The translations under genes were made by a program, and so were the position numbers. This document shows, in pieces, positions 17,631 through 24,706 of a stretch of 64,000 nucleotides of DNA. The notes beneath the pieces are model-generated. The model was not told where the DNA came from. It made no database searches and saw nothing but the letters and a program-made list of their open reading frames with translations. The stretch is from Amorphoplanes digitatis (GTDB lineage Bacteria > Actinomycetota > Actinomycetes > Mycobacteriales > Micromonosporaceae): contig NZ_JACHNH010000001.1 in the NCBI RefSeq assembly GCF_014205335.1, forward strand, positions 682,001 through 746,000, read 5' to 3'. Every line of letters begins with the position of its first letter. Positions within the stretch are counted from its first letter, which is position 1.

Positions 17631-18793
17631 CGCTCGCCCCTGGTGGCGGCGGCGAGCCAGTCGACCACGTCCGCGACCGTGCCGTGCCGCGACAGCAGGG
17701 CGCGCTGCCGGGCGGCGCCGGTTCCCTGCTCACGCAGGCGGCCCAGCAGCACGGAGGCCGTGTCGAGGTCGCCGTGGCGCTCCAGCTCCGGGCTCACGTA
17801 CTCGAAGAGCTGGCGCATCAGCTTCCACGCCGGCCGGGTCTGCCGGGTGGCCATGTCGATGTTCAGGCCCTCGAGCCCGTCGTGCGCGGCCCGCCAGTGC
17901 GCGGCCATCAGCAGCGGATGCGGCACGTTGGAGGCCGGCCGGCCGTCGCGCACCTGGCGCAGGAGCGTCGCGACAAGGGCGCGGGCGAGCGCGGCCAGCA
18001 GCATCGCGTCGTCCAGCGTCGGGCAGACGTCGCCCATCCGGATCTCGACGGTCGGGTAGTTGGCCGAGAGCCGCGCGTACCAGTAGAGCATCCCCTTGTC
18101 GAGCATCGCGCCGCTCGCGACGAGGTCGGAGACCAGCGTCTCGTACTGCTCGTGCGACTCCAGGTATGGCGTCGGGCCTACCGTCGGCCAGCGCTCCCAC
18201 AGCAGCGAACGCCAGCTCGCGTACCCGGTGTCGTGGCCGCCGGAGAGCGGCGAGTTGGCGGTCGCGGCCTGGAAGATGGGCATCCACGGCCGCAGGTGGT
18301 TGAGGATCTGCACGCCGGTCTCCGGGTCGGGGACGCTGACGTGCACGTGCATGCCGTTCAGCCCCGAGCCGGGGGAGAGGTCGCCGAAGCACTCGTGTAT
18401 CCGCCGGTAGCGCGGTGCGTCGACCATCCGCGCCCGTGGCCCCGCCGCCGGTGCGGCCCCGACGGCTACCAGGCGGGCGCCGGCCCGCATGGCACTGGCG
18501 GCGAGCCCGGCCCGCAGCCGCGACATCGAGTCGCGCAGGTCGCGCAGCTCGAGCTGCGGCGGGCTGGCCGACTCGATCTGGCTGCGGATGATCTCGTGCT
18601 GCACCGCGCCGCGGAGGTCGTCGGGAAGCTGGTCGAAGACCGCCTCGACCGCCTCGACGGCCCGCGGCTCGACGGCGTCCACGAGCAGGTACTCCTCCTC
18701 GACGCCGAGCGTGAGCAGGCCTCGCGCCTCGGCCCGCCCGGCCATCTCCTCGGAGATCGTCATAGTCGCGGCCGCACGATCCGGAGTCGCCAT
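17627..18793 (-). CDS. GCS2/YbdK-type glutamate-cysteine ligase family enzyme
   Basis: A 388-residue carboxylate-amine ligase of the GCS2 family. The start motif TLGVEEEYLLVD (28-39) and the LNGMHVHVSVPD block supply the conserved acidic metal ligands and His pair of this fold. YbdK-type enzymes make weak gamma-glutamylcysteine in vitro, and relatives act in ergothioneine synthesis, so the physiological product is open. Start codon 18793 has a weak TAGAAC box six bases upstream; Met11 is an alternative. It forms a two-gene operon with the disulfide reductase. Confidence 0.85.
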   Translation of the reverse strand: MATPDRAAATMTISEEMAGRAEARGLLTLGVEEEYLLVDAVEPRAVEAVEAVFDQLPDDLRGAVQHEIIRSQIESASPPQLELRDLRDSMSRLRAGLAASAMRAGARLVAVGAAPAAGPRARMVDAPRYRRIHECFGDLSPGSGLNGMHVHVSVPDPETGVQILNHLRPWMPIFQAATANSPLSGGHDTGYASWRSLLWERWPTVGPTPYLESHEQYETLVSDLVASGAMLDKGMLYWYARLSANYPTVEIRMGDVCPTLDDAMLLAALARALVATLLRQVRDGRPASNVPHPLLMAAHWRAAHDGLEGLNIDMATRQTRPAWKLMRQLFEYVSPELERHGDLDTASVLLGRLREQGTGAARQRALLSRHGTVADVVDWLAAATRGER

Positions 18794-18848
18794 GTCTCCG
18801 TTCTACCCGTTCGCCGCCGGGCGAACACCGGCGTTTGTGTACCCGGCG

Positions 18849-18854
18849 TAGCCT
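18849..18854 (+). promoter_or_regulatory. -10 element of a leaderless promoter
   Basis: TAGCCT lies seven bases before the ATG at 18862. Confidence 0.55.
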
Positions 18855-18861
18855 CGGGTGC

Positions 18862-19155
18862 ATGCTGCTACTGGGGTTCTGGGCGCTCGCCGCCGTGCAG
18901 AGCCCCACGCCGGGAACGGCGGCGTCGCTCGTGCTCGGCCTCGCCGCGGTCGCGGCGGCCATGCTGGTGGTGCTCGCCGCGGCCGTCCGCGCGGTCCCGG
19001 CGCCGCGCCCCGCCGCCGCGGGCCTCCCGCGCGGCGCGCGGACCCGGGCGAGCCGGCTGCCCCGGCTGCTGGACCCCGACGCGGCCGGGCGGCCGCGTCC
19101 CCGGGCGCCGGGTGCGTACCCGGCGGTCCCGCTCCCACGCGTCGCCGCGGGCTGA
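18862..19155 (+). CDS. Small membrane protein (DUF6412-like)
   Basis: A 97-residue protein with two hydrophobic segments (1-15 and 20-44) and a basic Pro/Arg/Ala-rich C-terminus. The ATG at 18862 is selected because a leaderless -10 box precedes it. It lies 69 bases before a YidC-like gene in the same direction. In other actinomycetes I recall similar short proteins (DUF6412) beside a YidC paralogue, so a joint role in membrane-protein insertion is plausible but unproven. Confidence 0.6.
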   Translation: MLLLGFWALAAVQSPTPGTAASLVLGLAAVAAAMLVVLAAAVRAVPAPRPAAAGLPRGARTRASRLPRLLDPDAAGRPRPRAPGAYPAVPLPRVAAG

Positions 19156-19224
19156 TCGCGCGCCCTGCCGGGAGTCCCACCGCCTCCGCGTCCATCCTTT
19201 CGCTCGGACCGCAGGGGTACGCCC

Positions 19225-19941
19225 GTGTCTATTTCCGCCGCGCTGGACGCCGTCGTCGGTGTCGCGCACTCCGCCCTCGAGGGTCTGCACACCCTCCTGA
19301 TGCCGATCGCCGGCGGGCTCGCCCCGGCGCTCGCGATCGTCCTGTTCACCGTCGCCGTACGGCTGGCGATCAGCCCGCTGAGCTGGTTGCAGGCCCGCTC
19401 GGCCCGGCGCGGTGCCGCGCTGGCGCCGCAGGTCGCCGAGCTGCGGAAGAAGCACCGCGACGACCCGGTGGCGCTGGCCACCGCGACGCTGGCGCTGCGG
19501 CGGGCTCACGGTGCCGGCCCGTTCGCCGCGCTGCTGCCCGCGCTCGCGCAGGCGCCGTTCTTCATGCTGATGTTCCAGCTGGTGCGGCCCGGGCCGGGCG
19601 TGCCGGCCGGCGTGCTCGGCGGGCACCTGGCCGGGGTGCCGCTGGCCGCGCACCTCGCCGCCGGGCTGCCGGTCTTCGCCGTCCTGGCGGCGCTCGCCCT
19701 CGTGCTCGCGTGGTGGTCGTCGCGCCGCATGCGGCGGATGGCGGCCGGCACGGACGCCGGCGCGGTCGGCCGGGTCATGTCGCTGCTGCCGTTCCTCACC
19801 GTCGCGGTGGTGCTGTGGCTGCCGCTCGCGGGCGCCCTCTACCTGGTCACCTCGACCGCCTGGACCGCGCTGGAGCAGCTCGTTCTACACCGGACACCGT
19901 TTTTCTCACCTTCACCAGCGGCCAGGCGGCCGACTTCGTGA
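19225..19941 (+). CDS. YidC/Oxa1-type membrane insertase paralogue with altered C-terminus
   Basis: A 238-residue protein with start GTG 19225. Five hydrophobic segments match the YidC/Oxa1 core; the first conserved block FTVAVRLAISPLSWLQARSARR includes the groove arginine expected in the insertase fold, followed by a cytoplasmic helical hairpin (AELRKKHRDDPVALA). It is shorter than the main housekeeping YidC. After about residue 221 the natural sequence seems lost: the last 16 residues (TPFFSPSPAARRPTS) are read in the wrong frame through a remnant of a carbohydrate-binding domain (19893-19970). The 3′ end is therefore probably a deletion junction; the core may still function. Confidence 0.75.
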   Translation: MSISAALDAVVGVAHSALEGLHTLLMPIAGGLAPALAIVLFTVAVRLAISPLSWLQARSARRGAALAPQVAELRKKHRDDPVALATATLALRRAHGAGPFAALLPALAQAPFFMLMFQLVRPGPGVPAGVLGGHLAGVPLAAHLAAGLPVFAVLAALALVLAWWSSRRMRRMAAGTDAGAVGRVMSLLPFLTVAVVLWLPLAGALYLVTSTAWTALEQLVLHRTPFFSPSPAARRPTS

Positions 19942-19970
19942 ACGTGAACTGGATCCGATTCCGCAGGTAG
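19893..19970 (+). pseudogene. C-terminal remnant of a carbohydrate-binding (CBM6/35-like) domain
   Basis: In the frame one base off the YidC-like gene, these 25 codons read DTVFLTFTSGQAADFVNVNWIRFRR-stop (shown here in parts: DTVFLTFTSG, then QAADFVNVNWIRFRR). That is the typical last beta-strand pair of a CBM6/CBM35 module. Nothing upstream in this frame continues the domain. It looks like the tail of a lost secreted glycoside hydrolase, left by a deletion that joined it to the YidC-like gene just before chitinase 2. Confidence 0.55.
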
Positions 19971-19996
19971 CGGCTTTCTTCAATATCTAGTTGTAA

Positions 19997-20027
19997 GGGC
20001 CGGAGGCGCGACCTGCGCCTTCGGCCC
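19997..20027 (+). terminator. Hairpin terminator before chitinase 2
   Basis: A 13-bp stem with one G·U pair and loop GACCT follows the remnant's stop by 27 bases. It would originally have ended the lost glycosidase gene and now separates the YidC-like gene from the chitinases. Confidence 0.65.
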
Positions 20028-20073
20028 CCGCGCCTTAAGGAAGTTTAAGGTCGCCGGGGCCTGGACTTGCATT

Positions 20074-20093
20074 GTTAACAGTCCTAATAATTG
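20074..20093 (+). promoter_or_regulatory. 20-bp element shared by two chitinase upstream regions (copy 2)
   Basis: An exact copy of gttaacagtcctaataattg found at 4041-4060, here 36 bases before the ATG of chitinase 2. Spacing to the start and the following CGACGTGGA are also kept. No copy precedes chitinase 3, which is probably transcribed from this promoter. Confidence 0.6.
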
Positions 20094-20129
20094 ACGAACC
20101 TAACTGTTCGACGTGGAAGGCCCACCCCC

Positions 20130-21413
20130 ATGCGCCGATCCCTTGTTCTGGCCGTATCCGCCGCGCTGGCGGCCGCCGGCTCCGCCGTCTACATAGCCTC
20201 GTCCGCGAGCGCCGCCGTCGCCTGCGTTCCGGCCTGGAACTCCACGGCGGTCTACGTCAAGGACAACCAGGCCTCGCAGAACGGCCGCAACTACACCGCC
20301 AAGTGGTGGAACCAGAACGAGAGCCCCGCGACGCACAGCGGCCAGTGGGATGTCTGGATCGACAAAGGCGCCTGCGGCGGCACCGTTCCGCCGACCACGC
20401 CGCCGACCACACCCCCGACGACCCCGCCCACCACGCCGCCGACCACACCCCCAACGACCCCGCCCACCACGCCCCCGACGACACCGCCCACCACGGTGCC
20501 GCCGGGCAACGGGACGCTCCCGGCGCACTTCATCACCGGGTACTGGCAGAACTTCGACAACCCGGCCAACGAGATCAAGCTGGCCGCCGTTCCCGCCAAC
20601 TACGACCTGATCGCGGTCGCGTTCGCGGACGCCACCGGCACGCCGGGCGCGGTCTCCTTCAGCATCGACGCCGGGCTCTCCGCCTCCGTCGGCGGCTACA
20701 CCAACGACCAGTTCAAGGCCGACGTCGCCACGCTGCACTCGCGCGGCAAGAAGGTCGTCATCTCGGTCGGCGGCGAGCGGGGCTCGGTCGCGGTCAACGA
20801 CGCGGGCGCCGCGACCAACTTCGCCAACTCGGTCCACTCGCTGATGCAGACCTACGGCTTCGACGGTGTCGACATCGACCTGGAGAACGGGCTCAACCCG
20901 ACCTACATGGGCCAGGCCCTGCGCAGCCTGCGGGCCAAGGCCGGCGCCGGCCTGATCATCACGATGGCGCCGCAGACCATCGACATGCAGAACCCGGCCG
21001 GCTCGTACTTCAAGCTCGCGCTCGACATCAAGGACATCCTCACGGTCGTCCACACGCAGTTCTACAACTCCGGCGCGATGCTCGGCTGCGACAACAACGC
21101 GGCGTACGGCCAGGGCACCGTCAACTTCCTGGTCGCGCTCGCCTGCATCCAGCTGGAGTCCGGGCTGCGGCCCGACCAGGTCGCCCTCGGCCTGCCGGCC
21201 ACCACCAGCGCGGCCGGCGGCGGCTACGTCTCGCCGTCCGTGGTCAACCAGGCCCTCGACTGCCTGGCCCGCGGCACCAACTGCGGCTCGTTCCGCCCGC
21301 CGCACACCTACCCCGGCATTCGCGGCGCGATGACCTGGTCCATCAACTGGGACGTCACCGCCGGCAACGGCTGGGCCAACACCATCAAGCCCCACCTCTC
21401 CACCCTGCCCTGA
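20130..21413 (+). CDS. Secreted GH18 chitinase 2 with N-terminal chitin-binding module
   Basis: A 427-residue secreted protein. A signal peptide (1-29) nearly identical to that of chitinase 1 is followed by a CBM5/12-type module (30-83), nine PPTT units (87-122) and a GH18 barrel (129-427). Catalytic motifs are SVGG (212-215) and DGVDIDLE (245-252, proton donor E252). The start ATG 20130 follows GTGGAAGG; an upstream in-frame ATG at 20091 overlaps the shared promoter element and is rejected. Chitinase 3 begins 29 bases after the stop, so the two form an operon. Confidence 0.95.
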   Translation: MRRSLVLAVSAALAAAGSAVYIASSASAAVACVPAWNSTAVYVKDNQASQNGRNYTAKWWNQNESPATHSGQWDVWIDKGACGGTVPPTTPPTTPPTTPPTTPPTTPPTTPPTTPPTTPPTTVPPGNGTLPAHFITGYWQNFDNPANEIKLAAVPANYDLIAVAFADATGTPGAVSFSIDAGLSASVGGYTNDQFKADVATLHSRGKKVVISVGGERGSVAVNDAGAATNFANSVHSLMQTYGFDGVDIDLENGLNPTYMGQALRSLRAKAGAGLIITMAPQTIDMQNPAGSYFKLALDIKDILTVVHTQFYNSGAMLGCDNNAAYGQGTVNFLVALACIQLESGLRPDQVALGLPATTSAAGGGYVSPSVVNQALDCLARGTNCGSFRPPHTYPGIRGAMTWSINWDVTAGNGWANTIKPHLSTLP

Positions 21414-21442
21414 ACACCAGCCCCCACTGGAAGGGAATCCCC

Positions 21443-22633
21443 ATGCGACTCAAGAAGCTGTATCCGGCCGTCCTGGCGATGACGCTGGCCGTCGCCGGCG
21501 TCGGCGCCACGGTGGTGCTCGCGCCCGGCGCCTCCGCGGCCGCCGCCTGCGCACCGGCCTGGAACTCCACGGCGGTATACGTCAAGGACAACCAGGCCTC
21601 CCAGAACGGCCACAACTACACCGCCAAGTGGTGGAACCAGAACGAGAGCCCCGCCACGCACAGCGGCCAGTGGGACGTCTGGATCGACAACGGCACCTGC
21701 GGCGGCACCACCCCGCCGACGACGCCGCCGACCACCGGCCCGACCACGCCGCCGACCGGCACCAAGATGGCGGCCGCGCCGTACATCTACCCCGGCTGGG
21801 GCAACCCGCCGGCGCCGTCGACCGTCGTGAACGCGACCGGCATCAGGTCCTTCACCATGGCGTTCGTGCTCGCCAACGGGTGCAACCCGGTCTGGGACGG
21901 CGAGGGCGGCCTGACCGGCGGCGTGCACGAGAGCACCATCAACGCGATCAAGGCGGCCGGCGCCACCGTGGTCCCGTCGATCGGCGGCTGGCAGGGCAAC
22001 AAGCTCGGCCCGAACTGCGCGACGCCCGAGGCGCTCGCCGGCGCGTACCAGCGGGTCATCAACGCGTTCGGCCTCACGGCGATCGACATCGACATCGAGA
22101 ACTACGACGAGTTCGAGAACTACACGGTCGCGGACCGGATCGTCGGCGCCCTGAAGATCATCAAGCAGAACAACCCGGGCGTGAAGACGATCCTCACCTT
22201 CGGCACCACGACGACCGGCCCGAACAGCCACGGCGTGCGCCTGATCAACCAGACCAGGGCGCTGGGCGCCAACATCGACATCTACACCATCATGCCGTTC
22301 GACTTCGGCGGCGGCGCCAACATGTACACCAGCACCGTCAACGCCTCCGAGGGCCTGAAGAACCAGCTCAAGTCGACCTTCGGGTGGAGCGACGCGCAGG
22401 CGTACGCGCACATGGGCATCTCCGGCATGAACGGCCTGTCCGACCAGCAGGAGGTCACCACCCCGGCGACCTGGACCCAGATCCGCGACTACGCGAAGAG
22501 CAAGAACCTCGCCCGGTTCTCCTTCTGGGCGGTCAACCGTGACCGCGGCTGCCCCGGCGGCGGCGTGGTCTCCAACTGCAGCGGCATCGCGCAGTCCGAC
22601 TGGGAGTTCACCCGGATCAGCGCGGGCTTCTGA
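21443..22633 (+). CDS. Secreted GH18 chitinase 3 with N-terminal chitin-binding module
   Basis: A 396-residue secreted protein. Signal peptide 1-33, CBM5/12-type module 34-88, short TTPPTTPPTTGP linker and GH18 domain 109-396. SIGG is at 179-182 and the catalytic AIDIDIE at 213-219, with proton donor E219. The first Asp of the usual DxxDxDxE is replaced by Thr212, as in a divergent GH18 branch; MPFDFG supplies the later conserved block. The catalytic domain is not a close copy of chitinases 1 or 2, yet the module DNA is 163/164 identical to chitinase 1. It is second in the operon and has its own AAGGGAA ribosome-binding site. Confidence 0.92.
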   Translation: MRLKKLYPAVLAMTLAVAGVGATVVLAPGASAAAACAPAWNSTAVYVKDNQASQNGHNYTAKWWNQNESPATHSGQWDVWIDNGTCGGTTPPTTPPTTGPTTPPTGTKMAAAPYIYPGWGNPPAPSTVVNATGIRSFTMAFVLANGCNPVWDGEGGLTGGVHESTINAIKAAGATVVPSIGGWQGNKLGPNCATPEALAGAYQRVINAFGLTAIDIDIENYDEFENYTVADRIVGALKIIKQNNPGVKTILTFGTTTTGPNSHGVRLINQTRALGANIDIYTIMPFDFGGGANMYTSTVNASEGLKNQLKSTFGWSDAQAYAHMGISGMNGLSDQQEVTTPATWTQIRDYAKSKNLARFSFWAVNRDRGCPGGGVVSNCSGIAQSDWEFTRISAGF

Positions 22634-22643
22634 CCGAGTAGGT

Positions 22644-22684
22644 CGGCGGGCGGCGACGGATCAGTTATCCGTGGCCGCCCGCCG
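22644..22684. terminator. Bidirectional hairpin between chitinase 3 and DedA
   Basis: An 11-bp stem, one G/G mismatch and a further 6-bp stem enclose a 5-base loop. It overlaps the DedA stop codon and begins 11 bases after the chitinase 3 stop, so it can serve both convergent genes. Confidence 0.75.
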
Positions 22685-23326
22685 GCGTTTGCGCGCCTTC
22701 TTGAGCGCCCAGGCGCCGATCGCGACGGCGAACAGTGCCAGGATCGCGTAGTCGAAGTAGCGGCTGTACTCCTCGAGCTGGCGCCACCGGGTGCCGAGCG
22801 CGTAGCCCCCGCCGATGAACAGGCAGTTCCAGATGCCGCTGCCGACCGCGGTGAGCAGCGTGAACATGCCCAGGTTCATGTGGTTGGCGCCGGCCGGGAT
22901 CGACACCAGGCTGCGGATCACCGGTGCCATCCGGCCGAACAGCACCGCGCCCTTCTCGTGCCGCTCGAACCACCGGTCGGCGACGTCGAGGTCGTCGGCG
23001 TCGACCAGCGGGATGCGGTCCAGCCAGCGCCGCAGGCGCTCCTCGCCGATCGCGTACCCCAGCCAGTAGAGCGCGAGCGCGCCCAGCACCGAGCCCGCCG
23101 TCGCGGCGATGGTGACCAGCACGACGTTGATCCGGCCCTGGCTGGCGAGGTAGCCCGCCATGGACAGGACGACCTCGCTCGGGATCGGCGGTATCAGGTT
23201 CTCCAGCGCGACGAGCAGGCCGACGCCCACCGCGCCCAGCGACTCGATGACCGATGCCACCCATCCGGTCAGGCCGCCCAGCTGGCTGGGTGCGGTCTCG
23301 GCCGCCAGGGGATACGGCACGCTCAT
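22661..23326 (-). CDS. DedA-family membrane protein
   Basis: A 221-residue SNARE-associated/DedA membrane protein. Family marks include ENLIPPIPSEVVLSMAGYLA (42-61) near the N-terminus and the second re-entrant region FGRMAPVIRSLVSIPAGANHM with its conserved Arg. About five membrane segments and a basic Lys/Arg-rich C-terminus are visible. DedA proteins help translocate phospholipid or undecaprenyl-phosphate carriers. The start ATG follows GGAGGAG. It is divergent from the next gene. Confidence 0.9.
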   Translation of the reverse strand: MSVPYPLAAETAPSQLGGLTGWVASVIESLGAVGVGLLVALENLIPPIPSEVVLSMAGYLASQGRINVVLVTIAATAGSVLGALALYWLGYAIGEERLRRWLDRIPLVDADDLDVADRWFERHEKGAVLFGRMAPVIRSLVSIPAGANHMNLGMFTLLTAVGSGIWNCLFIGGGYALGTRWRQLEEYSRYFDYAILALFAVAIGAWALKKARKRRRAATDN

Positions 23327-23399
23327 CGGCTCTCCTCCGCTGTCGATCCGGGCTTACCTACCCACGATCCAGCGTACGAACCGGTAGTGTCCCGGCCCG

Positions 23400-23837
23400 A
23401 TGGAAACGTTGAGCACGCGGGGACGCACTGTCCGGGTGGCGGTGACCGCGCTCGGAGCGCTGCTGCTGCTCCTGGGCACCTTCTGGGGCCAGGACGACGA
23501 CTTCCCGTTCGGGCCGTTCCGGATGTACTCCACCGCACCAGACCCGAACGCGGACGCACCGGACACCCGGGTCGAAGGGGTCGACACGACCGGGCGGACG
23601 ATCGTGCTCACCGAGGCCAACAGCGGCCTGCGGCGGGCCGAGATCGAGGGCCAGCAGCGTGCCTACATCGACGACCCCGGCCGGTTGCGCCAGATCGCGG
23701 CCGCCTACGCCGAGAAGAGCCCGGGCGCCGCGCCCCTGCGTACCGTGCGGATCGTCATCCGCTGGGAGGGCATCGAGCACTCGCGGCCGACGGGCACCAG
23801 CCGGGACGAGACCATCGCGACCTGGACGGCGCCGTGA
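23400..23837 (+). CDS. Small secreted/anchored partner of an HTTM-like protein
   Basis: A 145-residue protein with one N-terminal hydrophobic segment (about 13-29) followed by a predicted extracytoplasmic domain beginning WGQDDDFPFGPFRMYSTAPDPNADAP. No catalytic motif is evident. Start ATG 23400 has TAGTGT nine bases upstream, so translation is nearly leaderless. Its stop overlaps the next gene's GTG by four bases. Small proteins with an FPFGPFRMYS-like sequence often accompany HTTM-type membrane proteins in actinobacteria (recalled, not checked). A shared complex is inferred. Confidence 0.6.
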   Translation: METLSTRGRTVRVAVTALGALLLLLGTFWGQDDDFPFGPFRMYSTAPDPNADAPDTRVEGVDTTGRTIVLTEANSGLRRAEIEGQQRAYIDDPGRLRQIAAAYAEKSPGAAPLRTVRIVIRWEGIEHSRPTGTSRDETIATWTAP

Positions 23838-24706
23838 AGAAGATCGCCGGCTGGCTGACCGAGCCCGTGCCGCTCGGGCGGATCGCCGCCTTCCGCACCC
23901 TGATCTACCTCTTCGTCGCCGCCGACCTGGTGGTGTTCACCCCCTGGGTGCGCCACCACGCCACCACCCCGGCCGACCTCTACGAGCCGCTGCTGGTCGG
24001 GCGGCTGCTGCACCTGCCGACCCCGACCCCGCTGCTGGTGCACGGCGTCTTCTGGGCGCTGCTGCTGCTCGCGCTCGCCGCGGCGACCGGCCGCGCGCCT
24101 CGCCTGCTCGGCTGGACCGTCTTCGCGCTCTACTTCGAGTGGATGGTCATCGCGATGAGCTACGGCAAGGTCGACCACGACCGGGTCGGGCTGCTCGTCG
24201 CACTCGCCGCGCTGCCCACCGTCGGCCGGGCCCGGCACGGCGACCCGACGCGTACCGAGGCCGGCGGCTGGGCGCTGCGGGTGACCCAGCTCGCCGTGGT
24301 CTGCACCTACTTCCTCGCCGCCCTGGCCAAGCTGCGGTTCGGCGGGCTGGACTGGATGACGAGCTCCGTGCTCGCCCGGGCGATCATCCGCCGCGGCACC
24401 GACCTCGCCGACCTCATCGCCGGCGTGCCCGGCCTGCTGATCGCCGCGCAGATCGGGATCATCGCGTTCGAGCTGGCCAGCCCGGCCATCTTCTTCCTCA
24501 AGCCGCGCTGGCGCGGGTACGCGGTCGCGTTCCTCTACTCGTTCCACCTCGTCACGTTCGCCACCATCACCATCTCCTTCGCGCCGCACCTGGCGGCGAT
24601 CACCAGCTTCCTCGAACTGGAGAAGGTCCGTCCCGTGGTGTGGGTCCGGGGTTTCCGCGCCCGCCGTCGCGGACATGTAACGGAGCATGAGCGACCGGTG
24701 GTATGA
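23834..24706 (+). CDS. HTTM/vitamin-K-carboxylase-like membrane protein
   Basis: A 290-residue multi-spanning membrane protein with about seven hydrophobic segments. GTG 23834 overlaps the preceding stop (GTGA), which decides the start over the much longer open frame upstream. The N-terminal ...AAFRTLIYLFVAADL and the SYGKVDHDRVGLLVALAALP and FLAALAKLRFGGLDWM blocks resemble the HTTM domain related to vitamin-K-dependent gamma-carboxylase. The lumenal half of true carboxylases is absent. Function unknown. Its last 20 bases overlap the GH13 gene. Confidence 0.7.
   Translation: MKKIAGWLTEPVPLGRIAAFRTLIYLFVAADLVVFTPWVRHHATTPADLYEPLLVGRLLHLPTPTPLLVHGVFWALLLLALAAATGRAPRLLGWTVFALYFEWMVIAMSYGKVDHDRVGLLVALAALPTVGRARHGDPTRTEAGGWALRVTQLAVVCTYFLAALAKLRFGGLDWMTSSVLARAIIRRGTDLADLIAGVPGLLIAAQIGIIAFELASPAIFFLKPRWRGYAVAFLYSFHLVTFATITISFAPHLAAITSFLELEKVRPVVWVRGFRARRRGHVTEHERPVV

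Noticed and set aside
22880..23833. Upstream extension of the HTTM-like frame
   Set aside because: It crosses DedA in antisense and the small exported protein in another frame; GTG 23834 is the coupled start.
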